Part shown: positions 1 to 7,415 of the stretch, piece by piece
Numbering within the stretch: the stretch's first letter is position 1
How the letters are laid out: the number at the start of each line of letters is the position of its first letter
Assembly: GCA_001564065.1 (NCBI GenBank)
Contig: LKNA01000021.1
Coordinates: forward strand, 1 to 43,158
Length of the DNA stretch: 43,158 bases
Origin: Chitinophagaceae bacterium T5-Br10_B2g13
Lineage (GTDB): Bacteria > Bacteroidota > Rhodothermia > Balneolales > Balneolaceae
Reading direction: 5' to 3'
The notes under the pieces: generated by a model
Told to the model about the DNA's origin: nothing
Seen by the model: only the letters and a program-made list of their open reading frames with translations
The model's database searches: none
Made by a program: the position numbers and the translations under genes

Positions 1-89
1 ATGTTATATTGTTGTTATTGCTTAACTTAATATAACACTATACCGTGACTTATCCGACACTTTTATTCAGTACTTACAGCGATTTATCT

Positions 90-127
90 TCATTATTTTC
101 CCTGATTAAGAATCGAACTCAGGTTAA
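90..127. repeat. Dispersed repeat, copy 1 (matches 4691-4719)
   Basis: The core at 106-127 (TTAAGAATCGAACTCAGGTT plus AA) matches 4698-4719 at 21 of 22 bases. The flank TCATTATT at 90-97 also matches 4691-4698 once an 8-base insertion is allowed. This copy encodes the last residues of the propeller lipoprotein; the other copy lies just past the stop of the sugar dehydrogenase gene. Confidence 0.6.
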
Positions 128-830
128 TTACTCCCTGTACCATTGTACTGTATAGGTAGAGATCATTCGTTTGATAAGTCTCTCCAAAAGAGTGCTGCTT
201 TTCACCATCAGCATTGTAAATCGAAATATTGTCATCAACAATTCCCCCAATCGCACCACCCATGACCGCAAAATGGTCATTCATGGCTGCAAACGACTTG
301 CCCTGCTTGTCGATTGGAATCGTATTCAAATATTCACAGGGCTTTACATTACAATCGAAAAGGGTGAGTTGATGATCTTCCCTGGGTATGATTAAATGCC
401 CCTGGTCAAGAACGAGTTCATTTGCATAGGCAATATCTCCGGGCCCCCTGCCAAAAGGTGCAACTTCTGATAATCTCTGTTCACTCATATCATATTCGAG
501 CAGTTGATCACTGGCTACGTGCAAAAATATCAACCTGTCGCCAATGCTAACAGATTTTGCACCCCACGAATTGCGAAGCATCACAGGGATGTCTTCAATA
601 TTATCTTGGTTATTCGCACGTATAAATCGCTGAAGAGTTTCTACCTGATCGGGCAGCTCTTCTGAAAACTCTGACAGATCACGCTCTTTTGAGATCCATT
701 GATAATCTGCTTCTGCATAAGGAGCCAGATTATAATCCGGGTGTAAAACTACTCTCGACTGCTCTTCAGGATGCCCGCATGCGAACATCAGAAGTACAAA
801 AAAAGGAGGAATCAAAAACAGAACCTTCAT
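93..830 (-). CDS. 6-bladed beta-propeller-like lipoprotein, apparently C-terminally truncated
   Basis: The 245-residue product starts with a lipoprotein signal peptide ending in LMFAC (Cys18), so it should be anchored on the envelope. The middle carries FGRGPGDIAYANELVLDQG, which resembles the BF3164-like / 6-bladed propeller lipoproteins common in Bacteroidota and Balneolota. Those are usually about 350-400 residues, so this copy lacks roughly the last third. The final residues NLSSILNQGK are encoded by a repeat that recurs near position 4700, which suggests the reading frame was broken there. It starts 3 bases after the stop of the upstream thioredoxin-like gene, so the two were probably co-transcribed. 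Function is unknown; family assignment is moderately sure. Confidence 0.6.
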   Translation of the reverse strand: MKVLFLIPPFFVLLMFACGHPEEQSRVVLHPDYNLAPYAEADYQWISKERDLSEFSEELPDQVETLQRFIRANNQDNIEDIPVMLRNSWGAKSVSIGDRLIFLHVASDQLLEYDMSEQRLSEVAPFGRGPGDIAYANELVLDQGHLIIPREDHQLTLFDCNVKPCEYLNTIPIDKQGKSFAAMNDHFAVMGGAIGGIVDDNISIYNADGEKQHSFGETYQTNDLYLYSTMVQGVINLSSILNQGK

Positions 831-833
831 TCT

Positions 834-1469
834 CTAATCCAATAAGTTTATGAGCTCCAGCTTTTCAGCGATACCATCCATATCCTCTTCACTCAGCACT
901 TCATACAGTTGTGTAATATCCTGCGCTCCGGTATATCTTTGAATCAGCTGCTCTTCCCTTAATGCGTTGCCTATTGACATGCCTGCAGCCTCAATTCTGT
1001 AGGTAGATCGATTGATCAACATCTGTGGCACTAAACCTGGTCCGGCAAATTCACCCTCACCCCAAACGTACTCCATATGTCCCCAGTTATAGTAGTAAGC
1101 ATCGGTATTAACTTCATTGTATGGTCAGGTCTTTTTTAAAAGCTCATAGCCGACAACCGGATCTTCGTCCGCTGCAATTCCTGAAAACCATATCTGATAC
1201 CCCAGATGGTCGGCTACCTCTTCCAACCTGTTTTTGATAAAGTTAATCTTTTCAATCGTCTCTTCATCTGTACAGAAGTTACACCCCGCAGATCCGAGAT
1301 AGACCAATTGAATAGCCTCAGTCGGTTCCAATGGATTTCTCGGGGGCTGACTACTCTCACTCTGGCTATCCTCTGAAGCTTCAGTCGATTGCTGCGGCTG
1401 TTCAATTTCACAGGCTGCCATAAAAAAGAATGAAATGGTAAGCGGGAAGATCAGTAGTAAACTCTTCAT
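834..1469 (-). pseudogene. Thioredoxin-fold-like lipoprotein interrupted by an in-frame TGA
   Basis: Reading leftward from ATG at 1469 gives a lipoprotein signal (MKSLLLIFPL to FFMAAC), an acidic Ser/Glu linker, then LVYLGSAGCNFC with a CxxC pair, as in thioredoxin-like proteins. The frame meets TGA at 1125-1127 after ELLKKT, and continues in exactly the same frame as PYNEVNTDAYYYNWG through VPQMLINRSTYRIE to a TAG at 834. The VPQ motif is a cis-proline-like feature of the thioredoxin fold, so both halves belong to one protein of about 211 residues. A single base change (for example from GGA or CGA) explains the stop. An ATG at 1499 is a possible longer start; 1469 gives the better signal peptide. 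It precedes the propeller gene by 3 bases. Confidence 0.7.
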
Positions 1470-1726
1470 AAACATTGAATTATTATAAATTTGACTCATT
1501 GAGGATGAAATAAACGTTATTATTTTTTTTCCAAAATATTGATCACTCTTTCCAATTTGTCCTTTACCATTTATGTCAAAAAAATATCAGTCAAGTTACA
1601 TGGCATCCATCGAGGCAGGTTTAAAAATATCTCTCAAAAATAAACTTTTAAGATGATTTGACACACTGAATTCATTACATTGAATAGCATATAGAATATA
1701 ATTTCAGACTTTAATCATCTACCAAC

Positions 1727-2935
1727 ATGGGAAATTCACAATTCAACATAGACGACGCGTATCTCTTCGAATCGGAGCTGAATGAAGATGACAAAATGAT
1801 CATGGAAACAGCTCGGGAGTATGCACAGACCAAACTTGAGCCCCGCGCACTCAAAGGTAACCAGGAAGAAATTTTTGATATGGATATCGCCAAAGAGATG
1901 GGCGATCTCGGCCTGCTCGGTGCAACCACTGACCCGAAGTATGGAGGGGTTGGTGCTAGTCAAACCGCATATGGCCTTGTGGCACGGGAAGTGGAGCGAG
2001 TTGATTCCGGTTACAGATCTTTCATGTCAGTTCAGTCTTCCCTGGTGATGTATCCGATTTCACAATTCGGTACAGAGGAGCAGAAAGAACGTTTTCTTCC
2101 GCGTCTCGCTTCCGGTGAAATTATTGGTTGTTTTGGATTAACAGAACCCGATCACGGTTCAGATCCCGGATCGATGGTCACAACCGCTGTAAAAACAGAC
2201 GGCGGCTGGATTCTGAATGGTGCAAAAATGTGGATCACCAACTCCCCTATTTCTGATGTTGGCATAGTTTGGGCAAAAGCTAAAGAACACAAAGATGACA
2301 AGCCGGTTATCCGCGGCTTTATCGTTGAAAAAGGGATGGACGGTTACTCCTGCCCCGTCACCAAACACAAAATGAGTCTACGCGCCTCCTCAACCGGTGA
2401 GATGGTTTTTGAAGATGTGTTTGTACCCGATGAAAATGTATTCCCGGATATCCGCGGTCTGAAAGGGCCATTCATGTGCCTGAACAGCGCTCGTTACGGA
2501 ATCGCCTGGGGAGCCGTTGGAGCTGCAGAGTTTTGTTATCAAAAAGCGCGACAGTATGTACTGGACCGTAAGCAATTTGGCCATCCGATTGCAGCCAATC
2601 AGTTACCGCAAACCAAGCTGGCTAATATGCTGACCGAAATCACATCCATGCAGTTGTTAGCACTTCGCCTCGGCAAGCTGAAGGATGAAGGCCGCGATCA
2701 CCATGCGATGACTTCTCTCGCAAAACGAAACAATGTAGGCAAAGCGCTCGATATTGCCCGTGTAGCGCGTGACATGCACGGTGGAAACGGGATTACGGGT
2801 GAGTATCGTGTGATTCATCATATGGTGAACCTGGAGTCTGTAAACACCTACGAAGGAACTTACGATATTCATGGACTAATCCTTGGTAGAGAAATTACAG
2901 GCATTCAGTCATTTACTCCGAAAGGAAACGATTGA
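1727..2935 (+). CDS. gcdH: Glutaryl-CoA dehydrogenase (acyl-CoA dehydrogenase family)
   Basis: The 402-residue protein has the full acyl-CoA dehydrogenase layout: helical N-domain, FAD-binding middle with CFGLTEPDHGSDPGSM and MWITNSPISD, and a C-terminal helical domain with MHGGNGI. The catalytic base is expected at Glu376 in NTYEGTYDIH, and Arg97 in SGYRSFMSVQSS matches the substrate-carboxylate arginine of glutaryl-CoA dehydrogenases. The enzyme oxidises and decarboxylates glutaryl-CoA to crotonyl-CoA in lysine, tryptophan or aromatic breakdown, passing electrons to ETF. Length is normal for the family. No other pathway gene is adjacent except the paaY-like gene downstream, beyond a repeat and hairpin region. 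Start ATG is well placed with no ATG upstream in frame. Confidence 0.88.
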   Translation: MGNSQFNIDDAYLFESELNEDDKMIMETAREYAQTKLEPRALKGNQEEIFDMDIAKEMGDLGLLGATTDPKYGGVGASQTAYGLVAREVERVDSGYRSFMSVQSSLVMYPISQFGTEEQKERFLPRLASGEIIGCFGLTEPDHGSDPGSMVTTAVKTDGGWILNGAKMWITNSPISDVGIVWAKAKEHKDDKPVIRGFIVEKGMDGYSCPVTKHKMSLRASSTGEMVFEDVFVPDENVFPDIRGLKGPFMCLNSARYGIAWGAVGAAEFCYQKARQYVLDRKQFGHPIAANQLPQTKLANMLTEITSMQLLALRLGKLKDEGRDHHAMTSLAKRNNVGKALDIARVARDMHGGNGITGEYRVIHHMVNLESVNTYEGTYDIHGLILGREITGIQSFTPKGND

Positions 2936-2993
2936 TTCACCGCAAAGGCGCCGAGTACGCTGAGATATTGTTGGGTTCGTCAGCCGACGAGCA

Positions 2994-3115
2994 CTGACAG
3001 ACATTTCACCTGACAGCGTCCACGCTTTTTCTCGTGGTCCTGTCAGCGTGATTCTAAGACCTTGAACTTTTTAAAAAACGCTGTCAGGTACCGATTGCTT
3101 TCGGCACGCTGACAG
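2994..3115. repeat. CTGACAG/CTGTCAG repeat cluster
   Basis: Five copies of a 7-mer occur in 122 bases: CTGACAG at 2994-3000, 3010-3016 and 3109-3115, and its complement CTGTCAG at 3040-3046 and 3081-3087. They form two related hairpins. The first pairs 3010-3016 with 3040-3046 around an inner CCACG/CGTGG stem; the second is the terminator-like hairpin at 3081-3115. Longer cross-pairs also exist: ACCTGACAGCGT at 3008 with ACGCTGTCAGGT at 3079, and CCTGTCAGCGTG at 3039 with CACGCTGACAGG at 3105. The stretch just after gcdH resembles intergenic repeats seen in environmental Bacteroidota. Confidence 0.7.
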
Positions 3116-3124
3116 GTTTTTTTT
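3081..3124 (+). terminator. Rho-independent terminator-like hairpin upstream of paaY-like gene
   Basis: CTGTCAG (3081-3087) pairs with CTGACAG (3109-3115), with an inner CCGA/TCGG stem, followed by a run of eight T (3117-3124). It can end gcdH transcription. The T run stops only 20 bases before the ATG of the next gene, leaving little room for a separate promoter. Confidence 0.65.
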
Positions 3125-3144
3125 CAAATCACAAATCTGTTCAA

Positions 3145-3738
3145 ATGATCTACGAATTTGACGGTTACAGACCGGTTGTTCATGAAACTGCCTTTGTCCA
3201 TCCTCAGGCGGCCGTAACCGGAAATGTAATTATCGGAAAAGATGTGTACATCGGCCCGGGAGCTGCCATCCGGGGCGACTGGGGTAAAATTGTGATAAAA
3301 GATGGCAGCAATGTTCAGGAAAACTGCACCATCCATATGTTCCCCGGAGTAACCGTAACACTTCACAAAGCTGCACATATTGGCCACGGAGCGATCATTC
3401 ATGGCGCCACTATCGGTGAAAACACGCTTGTTGGAATGAATGCGGTAATCATGGATAACGTCACTGTTGGCAAAGAGTGTATCGTTGGAGCATTGGCGTT
3501 CATCAAAGAGGGAATTGAGATCCCGGATCGAAAAGTTGTTGTTGGAAATCCTGCAAAAATTGTAAAAGATGTGACGGATAAAATGGCTGAATGGAAAACG
3601 GAGGGAACAGGCTGGTATCAGCGGTTGCCTAAACAGTTACATGATACACTCATGGAGTGTGAACCCTTAAGAGAAGTGCCTGATGGCAGGAAAGATCAAT
3701 CCGGGGAGTATCAAACCTGGGGTAAACAGAAGAAATAA
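3145..3738 (+). CDS. paaY: PaaY-like gamma-carbonic-anhydrase-fold protein
   Basis: The 197-residue protein is a left-handed beta-helix made of hexapeptide repeats (for example VTGNVIIGKDVYIGPGAAIRG). The three metal-ligand histidines of the gamma-carbonic-anhydrase fold are visible as His64 (CTIH), His81 (IGHGA) and His86 (IIHG). Unlike plain YrdA-type proteins it has a C-terminal helical extension ending near LMECEPLREVPDG, typical of PaaY and CaiE. PaaY is a thioesterase that relieves dead-end CoA esters in phenylacetate catabolism. The other paa genes are not in the window, so the substrate here is an inference. It is followed by hisI after 2 bases. Confidence 0.7.
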   Translation: MIYEFDGYRPVVHETAFVHPQAAVTGNVIIGKDVYIGPGAAIRGDWGKIVIKDGSNVQENCTIHMFPGVTVTLHKAAHIGHGAIIHGATIGENTLVGMNAVIMDNVTVGKECIVGALAFIKEGIEIPDRKVVVGNPAKIVKDVTDKMAEWKTEGTGWYQRLPKQLHDTLMECEPLREVPDGRKDQSGEYQTWGKQKK

Positions 3739-3740
3739 AT

Positions 3741-4145
3741 ATGTCTCAATCCAAATCAGAAATAGAAGAAACTTCAGAATTTAACCCTCAATTTGAAAAG
3801 CGAGGCGGACTCCTTCCGGTGGTGGTTCAGGAATCTTCATCCGGAGATATTTTAATGATCGCATCTGTGAACAAAGAGGCCGTCAGCCATACGATTAAAT
3901 CTAAAAAAGCGACTTTCTGGAGTACCAGTCGAAATGAGATCTGGGTAAAAGGTGAAACATCCGGCAATACGATTTGGATCGATGAAATATTAGTTGATTG
4001 CGATCAGGACGCTTTCATCTATAAAGTGCGACTGGAAGGCGATGGTGTTTGTCACACAAAAAATGAAGAGAGTGTATTTAGAAAATCGTGCTTTTACCGG
4101 TCACTTGATCTTGAGAGCTCAACATTAACTTTTCTGGAAAAGTAG
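3741..4145 (+). CDS. hisI: Phosphoribosyl-AMP cyclohydrolase, monofunctional
   Basis: The 134-residue protein carries the PRA-CH signature: WSTSRNEIWVKGETSGN, then DCDQDA with Mg-binding Asp86, Asp88 and Asp90, and the zinc cysteines Cys87, Cys104 (GVCHTK) and Cys117 (SCFYR). It opens the ring of phosphoribosyl-AMP in the third step of histidine synthesis, in the cytoplasm. The HisE pyrophosphohydrolase domain of fused HisIE proteins is absent. The gene is outside any his operon here, between paaY-like and DUF2237 genes. Start ATG lies 2 bases after the previous stop and its own stop abuts the next ATG, so translation is likely coupled. Confidence 0.88.
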   Translation: MSQSKSEIEETSEFNPQFEKRGGLLPVVVQESSSGDILMIASVNKEAVSHTIKSKKATFWSTSRNEIWVKGETSGNTIWIDEILVDCDQDAFIYKVRLEGDGVCHTKNEESVFRKSCFYRSLDLESSTLTFLEK

Positions 4146-4526
4146 ATGAAAAAATCAGCACAAAACGTTTTTGGTCAGCCCCTTAAAGAGTGCAGCAAAG
4201 ATCCGTTAACCGGGTTTTATCGGGACGGCTGCTGCCATACAGGTCCACAGGATCATGGCAGGCATCTGGTCTGTGCTGTTATGACAGATGAGTTTCTTGA
4301 TTTCTCGATGGAGATGGGAAATCCATTAAAAACATCCATGCCGAAATACAATTTTCCCGGGCTGAAATCCGGCGATAAGTGGTGTTTGTGCGCCCTTAGA
4401 TGGAAAGAGGCTTATGAAGCCGGAGTTGCGCCAAAGGTTGATCTTGAAGCAACTAACGAAAAAGTGTTGAAGTTTTTGACTATGGAACAGCTTCTGGAAC
4501 ACGCTTTAACTACTAACAAGCTGTAA
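4146..4526 (+). CDS. DUF2237 family protein
   Basis: The 126-residue protein matches DUF2237 in pattern: an N-terminal NVFGQPLKECSKDPLTGFYR, then DGCCHTGPQDHGRHLVCAVM, then GLKSGDKWCLCALRWKEA. Conserved cysteines (CC, VCAVM, WCLCA) and histidines could bind a metal or form disulfides, but the family has no established function that I know of. No signal peptide or membrane segment is visible, so it is probably cytoplasmic. It starts directly on the stop codon of hisI with no gap. The name is fairly sure, the role unknown. Confidence 0.8.
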   Translation: MKKSAQNVFGQPLKECSKDPLTGFYRDGCCHTGPQDHGRHLVCAVMTDEFLDFSMEMGNPLKTSMPKYNFPGLKSGDKWCLCALRWKEAYEAGVAPKVDLEATNEKVLKFLTMEQLLEHALTTNKL

Positions 4527-4551
4527 CCTCTTATTACGAAACTATTCCAAT

Positions 4552-4585
4552 AAAAAAACCGGTGCTCAATAAAGAGTCACCGGTT
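4552..4585 (-). terminator. Terminator for the leftward sugar dehydrogenase gene
   Basis: AACCGGTG (4557-4564) pairs with CACCGGTT (4578-4585). On the minus strand the hairpin is followed by seven T (4552-4558), so it fits the end of the gene that stops at 4738. On the plus strand no T run follows. Confidence 0.7.
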
Positions 4586-4637
4586 ACTATAAAAACCTCA
4601 ATTCGATTAATAATTTTTTCAATATCTAAGAAAGAAG

Positions 4638-4673
4638 TCTCCCCTGACAAGGGGAGATTAAGAGGGTTTTTTT
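4638..4673 (+). repeat. CTCCCC/GGGGAG hairpin with trailing T run
   Basis: TCTCCCC (4638-4644) pairs with GGGGAGA (4651-4657), and seven T follow at 4667-4673 after a nine-base gap. The wording resembles a hairpin repeat scattered through many Bacteroidota intergenic regions. It may act as a weak rightward terminator, but the gap before the T run argues against an efficient one. Confidence 0.45.
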
Positions 4674-4690
4674 AAAGGGAATCCTTGAAG

Positions 4691-4719
4691 TCATTATTTA
4701 AGAATCGAGCTCAGGTTAA
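4691..4719. repeat. Dispersed repeat, copy 2 (matches 90-127)
   Basis: TTAAGAATCGAGCTCAGGTT plus AA at 4698-4719 matches copy 1 with one difference, and the TCATTATT flank is directly joined here whereas copy 1 has eight extra bases. It lies about 20 bases past the stop codon of the leftward sugar dehydrogenase gene. Confidence 0.6.
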
Positions 4720-4737
4720 AAGGTTAACCTGCAGATT

Positions 4738-5922
4738 CTACTCATCTCCTTCGTTAGGCTCAATTCTGAAAAGTGTACCGGGATCCCCGTCATTCAGAAC
4801 GTAAATATAGCCGTCCGGACCTTGTCTTACATCTCTGATTCTTCCAAGCTCGTTATAGAGAATTTCTTCATCATGCAGAACAGTATGATCTTCGATTAAC
4901 AGTCTGCGAATTCGTTCGGCTCTCAGGCCTCCGGCCAATAGATTTCCATTCCACTCCTCAAAATGTTCGGATGAGACAAGTGCCAGACCGGATGGAGCAA
5001 GCGTTGGCAGAAATTCATATACAGGGTCTACCATGCCTTCAATAGATCTGGCTACAGTTCCTTCATGAAATTGAGTCTCGTCTCTGTAACTGCGTCCCAG
5101 GCTCGCATCGGGCCAGCCGTAATTTTCACCGGCTTCAACAAGATTCAACTCATCACCGCCTCTCGGGCCGTGCTCAGTAACCCAAATTTCATTGTTGTCC
5201 GGGTTGATGATCATTCCCTGAATATTTCTGTGTCCATACGAAAAGATCTCATTAGCGGCATCAGGATCGTTTACAAAAGGATTATCATCGGGCACGGTGC
5301 CATCGTCGTTCAACCTGAGAAGCGTTCCGGCATGATCAGACAGATCTTGTGCCCTTGGCGGCTCACTTCCACGATCTCCGATACTCATGTAAAGATATCC
5401 CTGATTATCCCAGGCTAGTCTAGAGCCATAGTGACGCCCCGGCGATGAGTATCTGTTTTGCACAAACAGCTCCTCCATATCAATAAAGTTGTTTCCGTCA
5501 AGCCTGCCTCTTACAAGTGCAGTTGCTGTATTATCATCTTCATTCCCTTTCGAATAAGTTAGATAGATCCACCCGTTTTCTTCATAATCAGGATGAAGTA
5601 CAACATCCAGCATCCCTCCCTGGCTCACAGCGCGAACCTCCGGAGTCCCTTCAACATGGGTGATTTCTCCATCTTCAACAATAGTTAATCTGCCCGGACG
5701 CTCGGTAACCAGCATTTTTCCATCAGGCAAAAAAGCGACAGCCCAAGGCCTTTCAAATCCTGTTGCCGCTTTTGTAACTTTTATATCTTTGTATTGGGTT
5801 CTCTGTTCGAGCGTTTCCCACTCGTCGCTAGCTTCACTTACTTCATTCTCTTCAACAGCTGTGCAAGAAATTGCAAAAGCTGTCAAAACTAGTGTTAATA
5901 TTGATATCGAAAACTTTTTCAT
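4738..5922 (-). CDS. PQQ-dependent sugar dehydrogenase-like lipoprotein
   Basis: The protein is a soluble aldose/glucose dehydrogenase-type beta-propeller, recognised by FERPWAVAFLPDGKMLVTERPGR near the N-terminus, then SPGRHYGSRLAWD, GHRNIQGM, EHGPRGGDELN with NYGWP, and a C-terminal GPDGYIYVLND. These are shared by the YliI/Asd family, which oxidises aldoses with PQQ at the envelope. Met1 is set at 5922 because it gives a lipoprotein signal MKKFSISILTLVLTAFAISC; a frame-open extension to 6009 adds 29 residues before this signal and is unlikely. The mature protein is about 393 residues, a usual length. It stands alone, divergent from the methyltransferase at 6086. PQQ use is inferred from the family. 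Confidence 0.85.
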   Translation of the reverse strand: MKKFSISILTLVLTAFAISCTAVEENEVSEASDEWETLEQRTQYKDIKVTKAATGFERPWAVAFLPDGKMLVTERPGRLTIVEDGEITHVEGTPEVRAVSQGGMLDVVLHPDYEENGWIYLTYSKGNEDDNTATALVRGRLDGNNFIDMEELFVQNRYSSPGRHYGSRLAWDNQGYLYMSIGDRGSEPPRAQDLSDHAGTLLRLNDDGTVPDDNPFVNDPDAANEIFSYGHRNIQGMIINPDNNEIWVTEHGPRGGDELNLVEAGENYGWPDASLGRSYRDETQFHEGTVARSIEGMVDPVYEFLPTLAPSGLALVSSEHFEEWNGNLLAGGLRAERIRRLLIEDHTVLHDEEILYNELGRIRDVRQGPDGYIYVLNDGDPGTLFRIEPNEGDE

Positions 5923-6085
5923 GATACTTGGTTTAGTTATATGATCCGTTTCTTTCATTCTAATCAATCCGTTGACAATCATAAAGTTAAACGTTGAAAA
6001 ATCGTTCATTCAACAAATAAAATTCGACTTCATGAACTCCTACCCTTAATTTCCATCCCTCGAATTTTGAACTATATCATATGAA

Positions 6086-6730
6086 ATGACCCAATGCATT
6101 TTGTGCAATTCTCAGGATATTGAAGACTTTTACACGGCCGACGGTTACGACTACATACACTGTAATCATTGTGATCTGATCTACGTGAAACCCGGTCAGC
6201 GTCTTGATCCGGATGAAGAAAAAAGCCGGTACGATTTGCATGAGAATGATCCTGCTGACGAAATGTACAGAAACTTTTTAAGCCAGCTGTTTGCGCCTCT
6301 AAGTAAAAAGTTGAAATCAAACAGCTTGGGCCTTGATTTTGGATCGGGTCCCGGTCCTACGCTAAGTGTGATGTTTGAAGAGCAAGGCCACAGGATGAAT
6401 ATTTACGACCCTTTTTATGCATCCGATAAGTCTGTCTTTGATCATTCCTACGATTTTATAACCACTACAGAAACTGCCGAACATCTTTTCAAGCCGAGGG
6501 AAGAGTTTGATTTGCTATGGAGCTGCCTGAAACCGGGCGGATATTTGGGTATCATGACTAAGATAGTTCCCTCTCTTGATGAGTTCTACGACTGGCACTA
6601 TCGTAAAGACGATACCCATGTTACATTCTACACAGAGAAGACATTCCAGTGGATGGCAGATCACTACAGTGCAAAGCTGGAAATTTTTGGTGAACGAACA
6701 ATCATTTTAGAAAAACATTCAAGACAATAA
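6086..6730 (+). CDS. Zinc-ribbon class I SAM-dependent methyltransferase
   Basis: The 214-residue protein begins with two CxxC pairs (Cys4/Cys7 and Cys26/Cys29), a small zinc ribbon, followed by a Rossmann methyltransferase domain with SAM motif I LGLDFGSGPG near residues 81-90 and a LKPGGYLGIM strand after motif III. Such proteins methylate small molecules or nucleic-acid-related substrates; the target cannot be read from sequence. The start at 6086 is preceded by an out-of-frame ATG at 6081 whose ORF ends at once (ATG AAA TGA), so initiation at 6086 is chosen by frame. The YgjV-like gene follows after 12 bases and is probably co-transcribed. Confidence 0.8.
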   Translation: MTQCILCNSQDIEDFYTADGYDYIHCNHCDLIYVKPGQRLDPDEEKSRYDLHENDPADEMYRNFLSQLFAPLSKKLKSNSLGLDFGSGPGPTLSVMFEEQGHRMNIYDPFYASDKSVFDHSYDFITTTETAEHLFKPREEFDLLWSCLKPGGYLGIMTKIVPSLDEFYDWHYRKDDTHVTFYTEKTFQWMADHYSAKLEIFGERTIILEKHSRQ

Positions 6731-6742
6731 ACAGAACTGATT

Positions 6743-7360
6743 ATGGAAGAAGCTGTCATTTATGAAATCATTGGTTACCTCGCATCGCTTCTGGTAGCTA
6801 TCTCCCTGATGATGAGTGCCATCGTCAAACTTCGAATTATTAATCTGCTTGGATCGCTCACATTCACTATTTATGGAATTCTGATTGATGCCTGGCCGGT
6901 GGCATTGATGAATGCATTTATTGTTTTCGTAAATGTGTACTACCTGGTTAAAATTTACAGGGACGATCAATATTTTCAGCTACTCCGCTCAACCGAAGAG
7001 AGTAACTACCTTACTAAATTCCTGGAATTCTACCGCGATCACATCAAAACCTATCAGCCTGAGTTCTCTTTCGAAAAATCCTACAACTATGTTGTTTTTG
7101 TTTTAAGTGATATGGTTCCGGCCGGTTTGATTATAGGCAATATTAAGGACGACGGAACTCTTGAAATGGATCTCGATTTTGTAATTCCAAGCTACCGGGA
7201 TTTTAAAATCGGCAGGTTCCTGTTCGAAAAAAACAGAGAAGAACTTAAAAAAGACGGGGTACAGAAAATCGTGACTCCTACAGGTAACGAAGAGCATAAT
7301 GAATACCTTGAAAAGGTAGGCTTCAACCGAATCAACTCCCACTTCGTAAAAGAGCTTTAA
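6743..7360 (+). CDS. YgjV-like membrane domain fused to a GNAT-like domain
   Basis: Residues about 8-72 form three closely spaced hydrophobic helices (IIGYLASLLVAISLMMSAIV, then LGSLTFTIYGIL, then VALMNAFIVFVNVYYLVKIY), as in the small YgjV inner-membrane family. Residues about 95-205 look like a GNAT acetyltransferase: VVFVLSDMVPAGLIIGNI, a DLDFVIPSYRDFKIGRFLFE segment in the acetyl-CoA loop position, and a final EYLEKVGFNRIN. The usual RxxGxG/A loop is degenerate (RDFKIGRF), so catalysis is uncertain. No substrate is known. It ends just before a strong bidirectional terminator. Confidence 0.65.
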   Translation: MEEAVIYEIIGYLASLLVAISLMMSAIVKLRIINLLGSLTFTIYGILIDAWPVALMNAFIVFVNVYYLVKIYRDDQYFQLLRSTEESNYLTKFLEFYRDHIKTYQPEFSFEKSYNYVVFVLSDMVPAGLIIGNIKDDGTLEMDLDFVIPSYRDFKIGRFLFEKNREELKKDGVQKIVTPTGNEEHNEYLEKVGFNRINSHFVKEL

Positions 7361-7364
7361 AAAG

Positions 7365-7392
7365 AAAAGCCCCACATTTCTGCGGGGCTTTT
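7365..7392. terminator. Bidirectional terminator between convergent genes
   Basis: AAAAGCCCC (7365-7373) pairs perfectly with GGGGCTTTT (7384-7392) around a ten-base loop. A/T-rich tracts lie on both sides, so it can end the rightward YgjV-like gene and the leftward metalloprotease gene. Confidence 0.85.
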
Positions 7393-7415
7393 CAGCACTT
7401 CTTTCGGCTTATATT

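Noticed and set aside
1125-1127. TGA as a selenocysteine codon in the thioredoxin-like gene
   Set aside because: The position is not in the CxxC active site, no SECIS-like hairpin was seen nearby and no selenium gene is in the window; a point mutation is simpler.
5923-6009. 29-residue N-terminal extension of the sugar dehydrogenase
   Set aside because: It would place residues before a clear lipoprotein signal peptide, which must be N-terminal.
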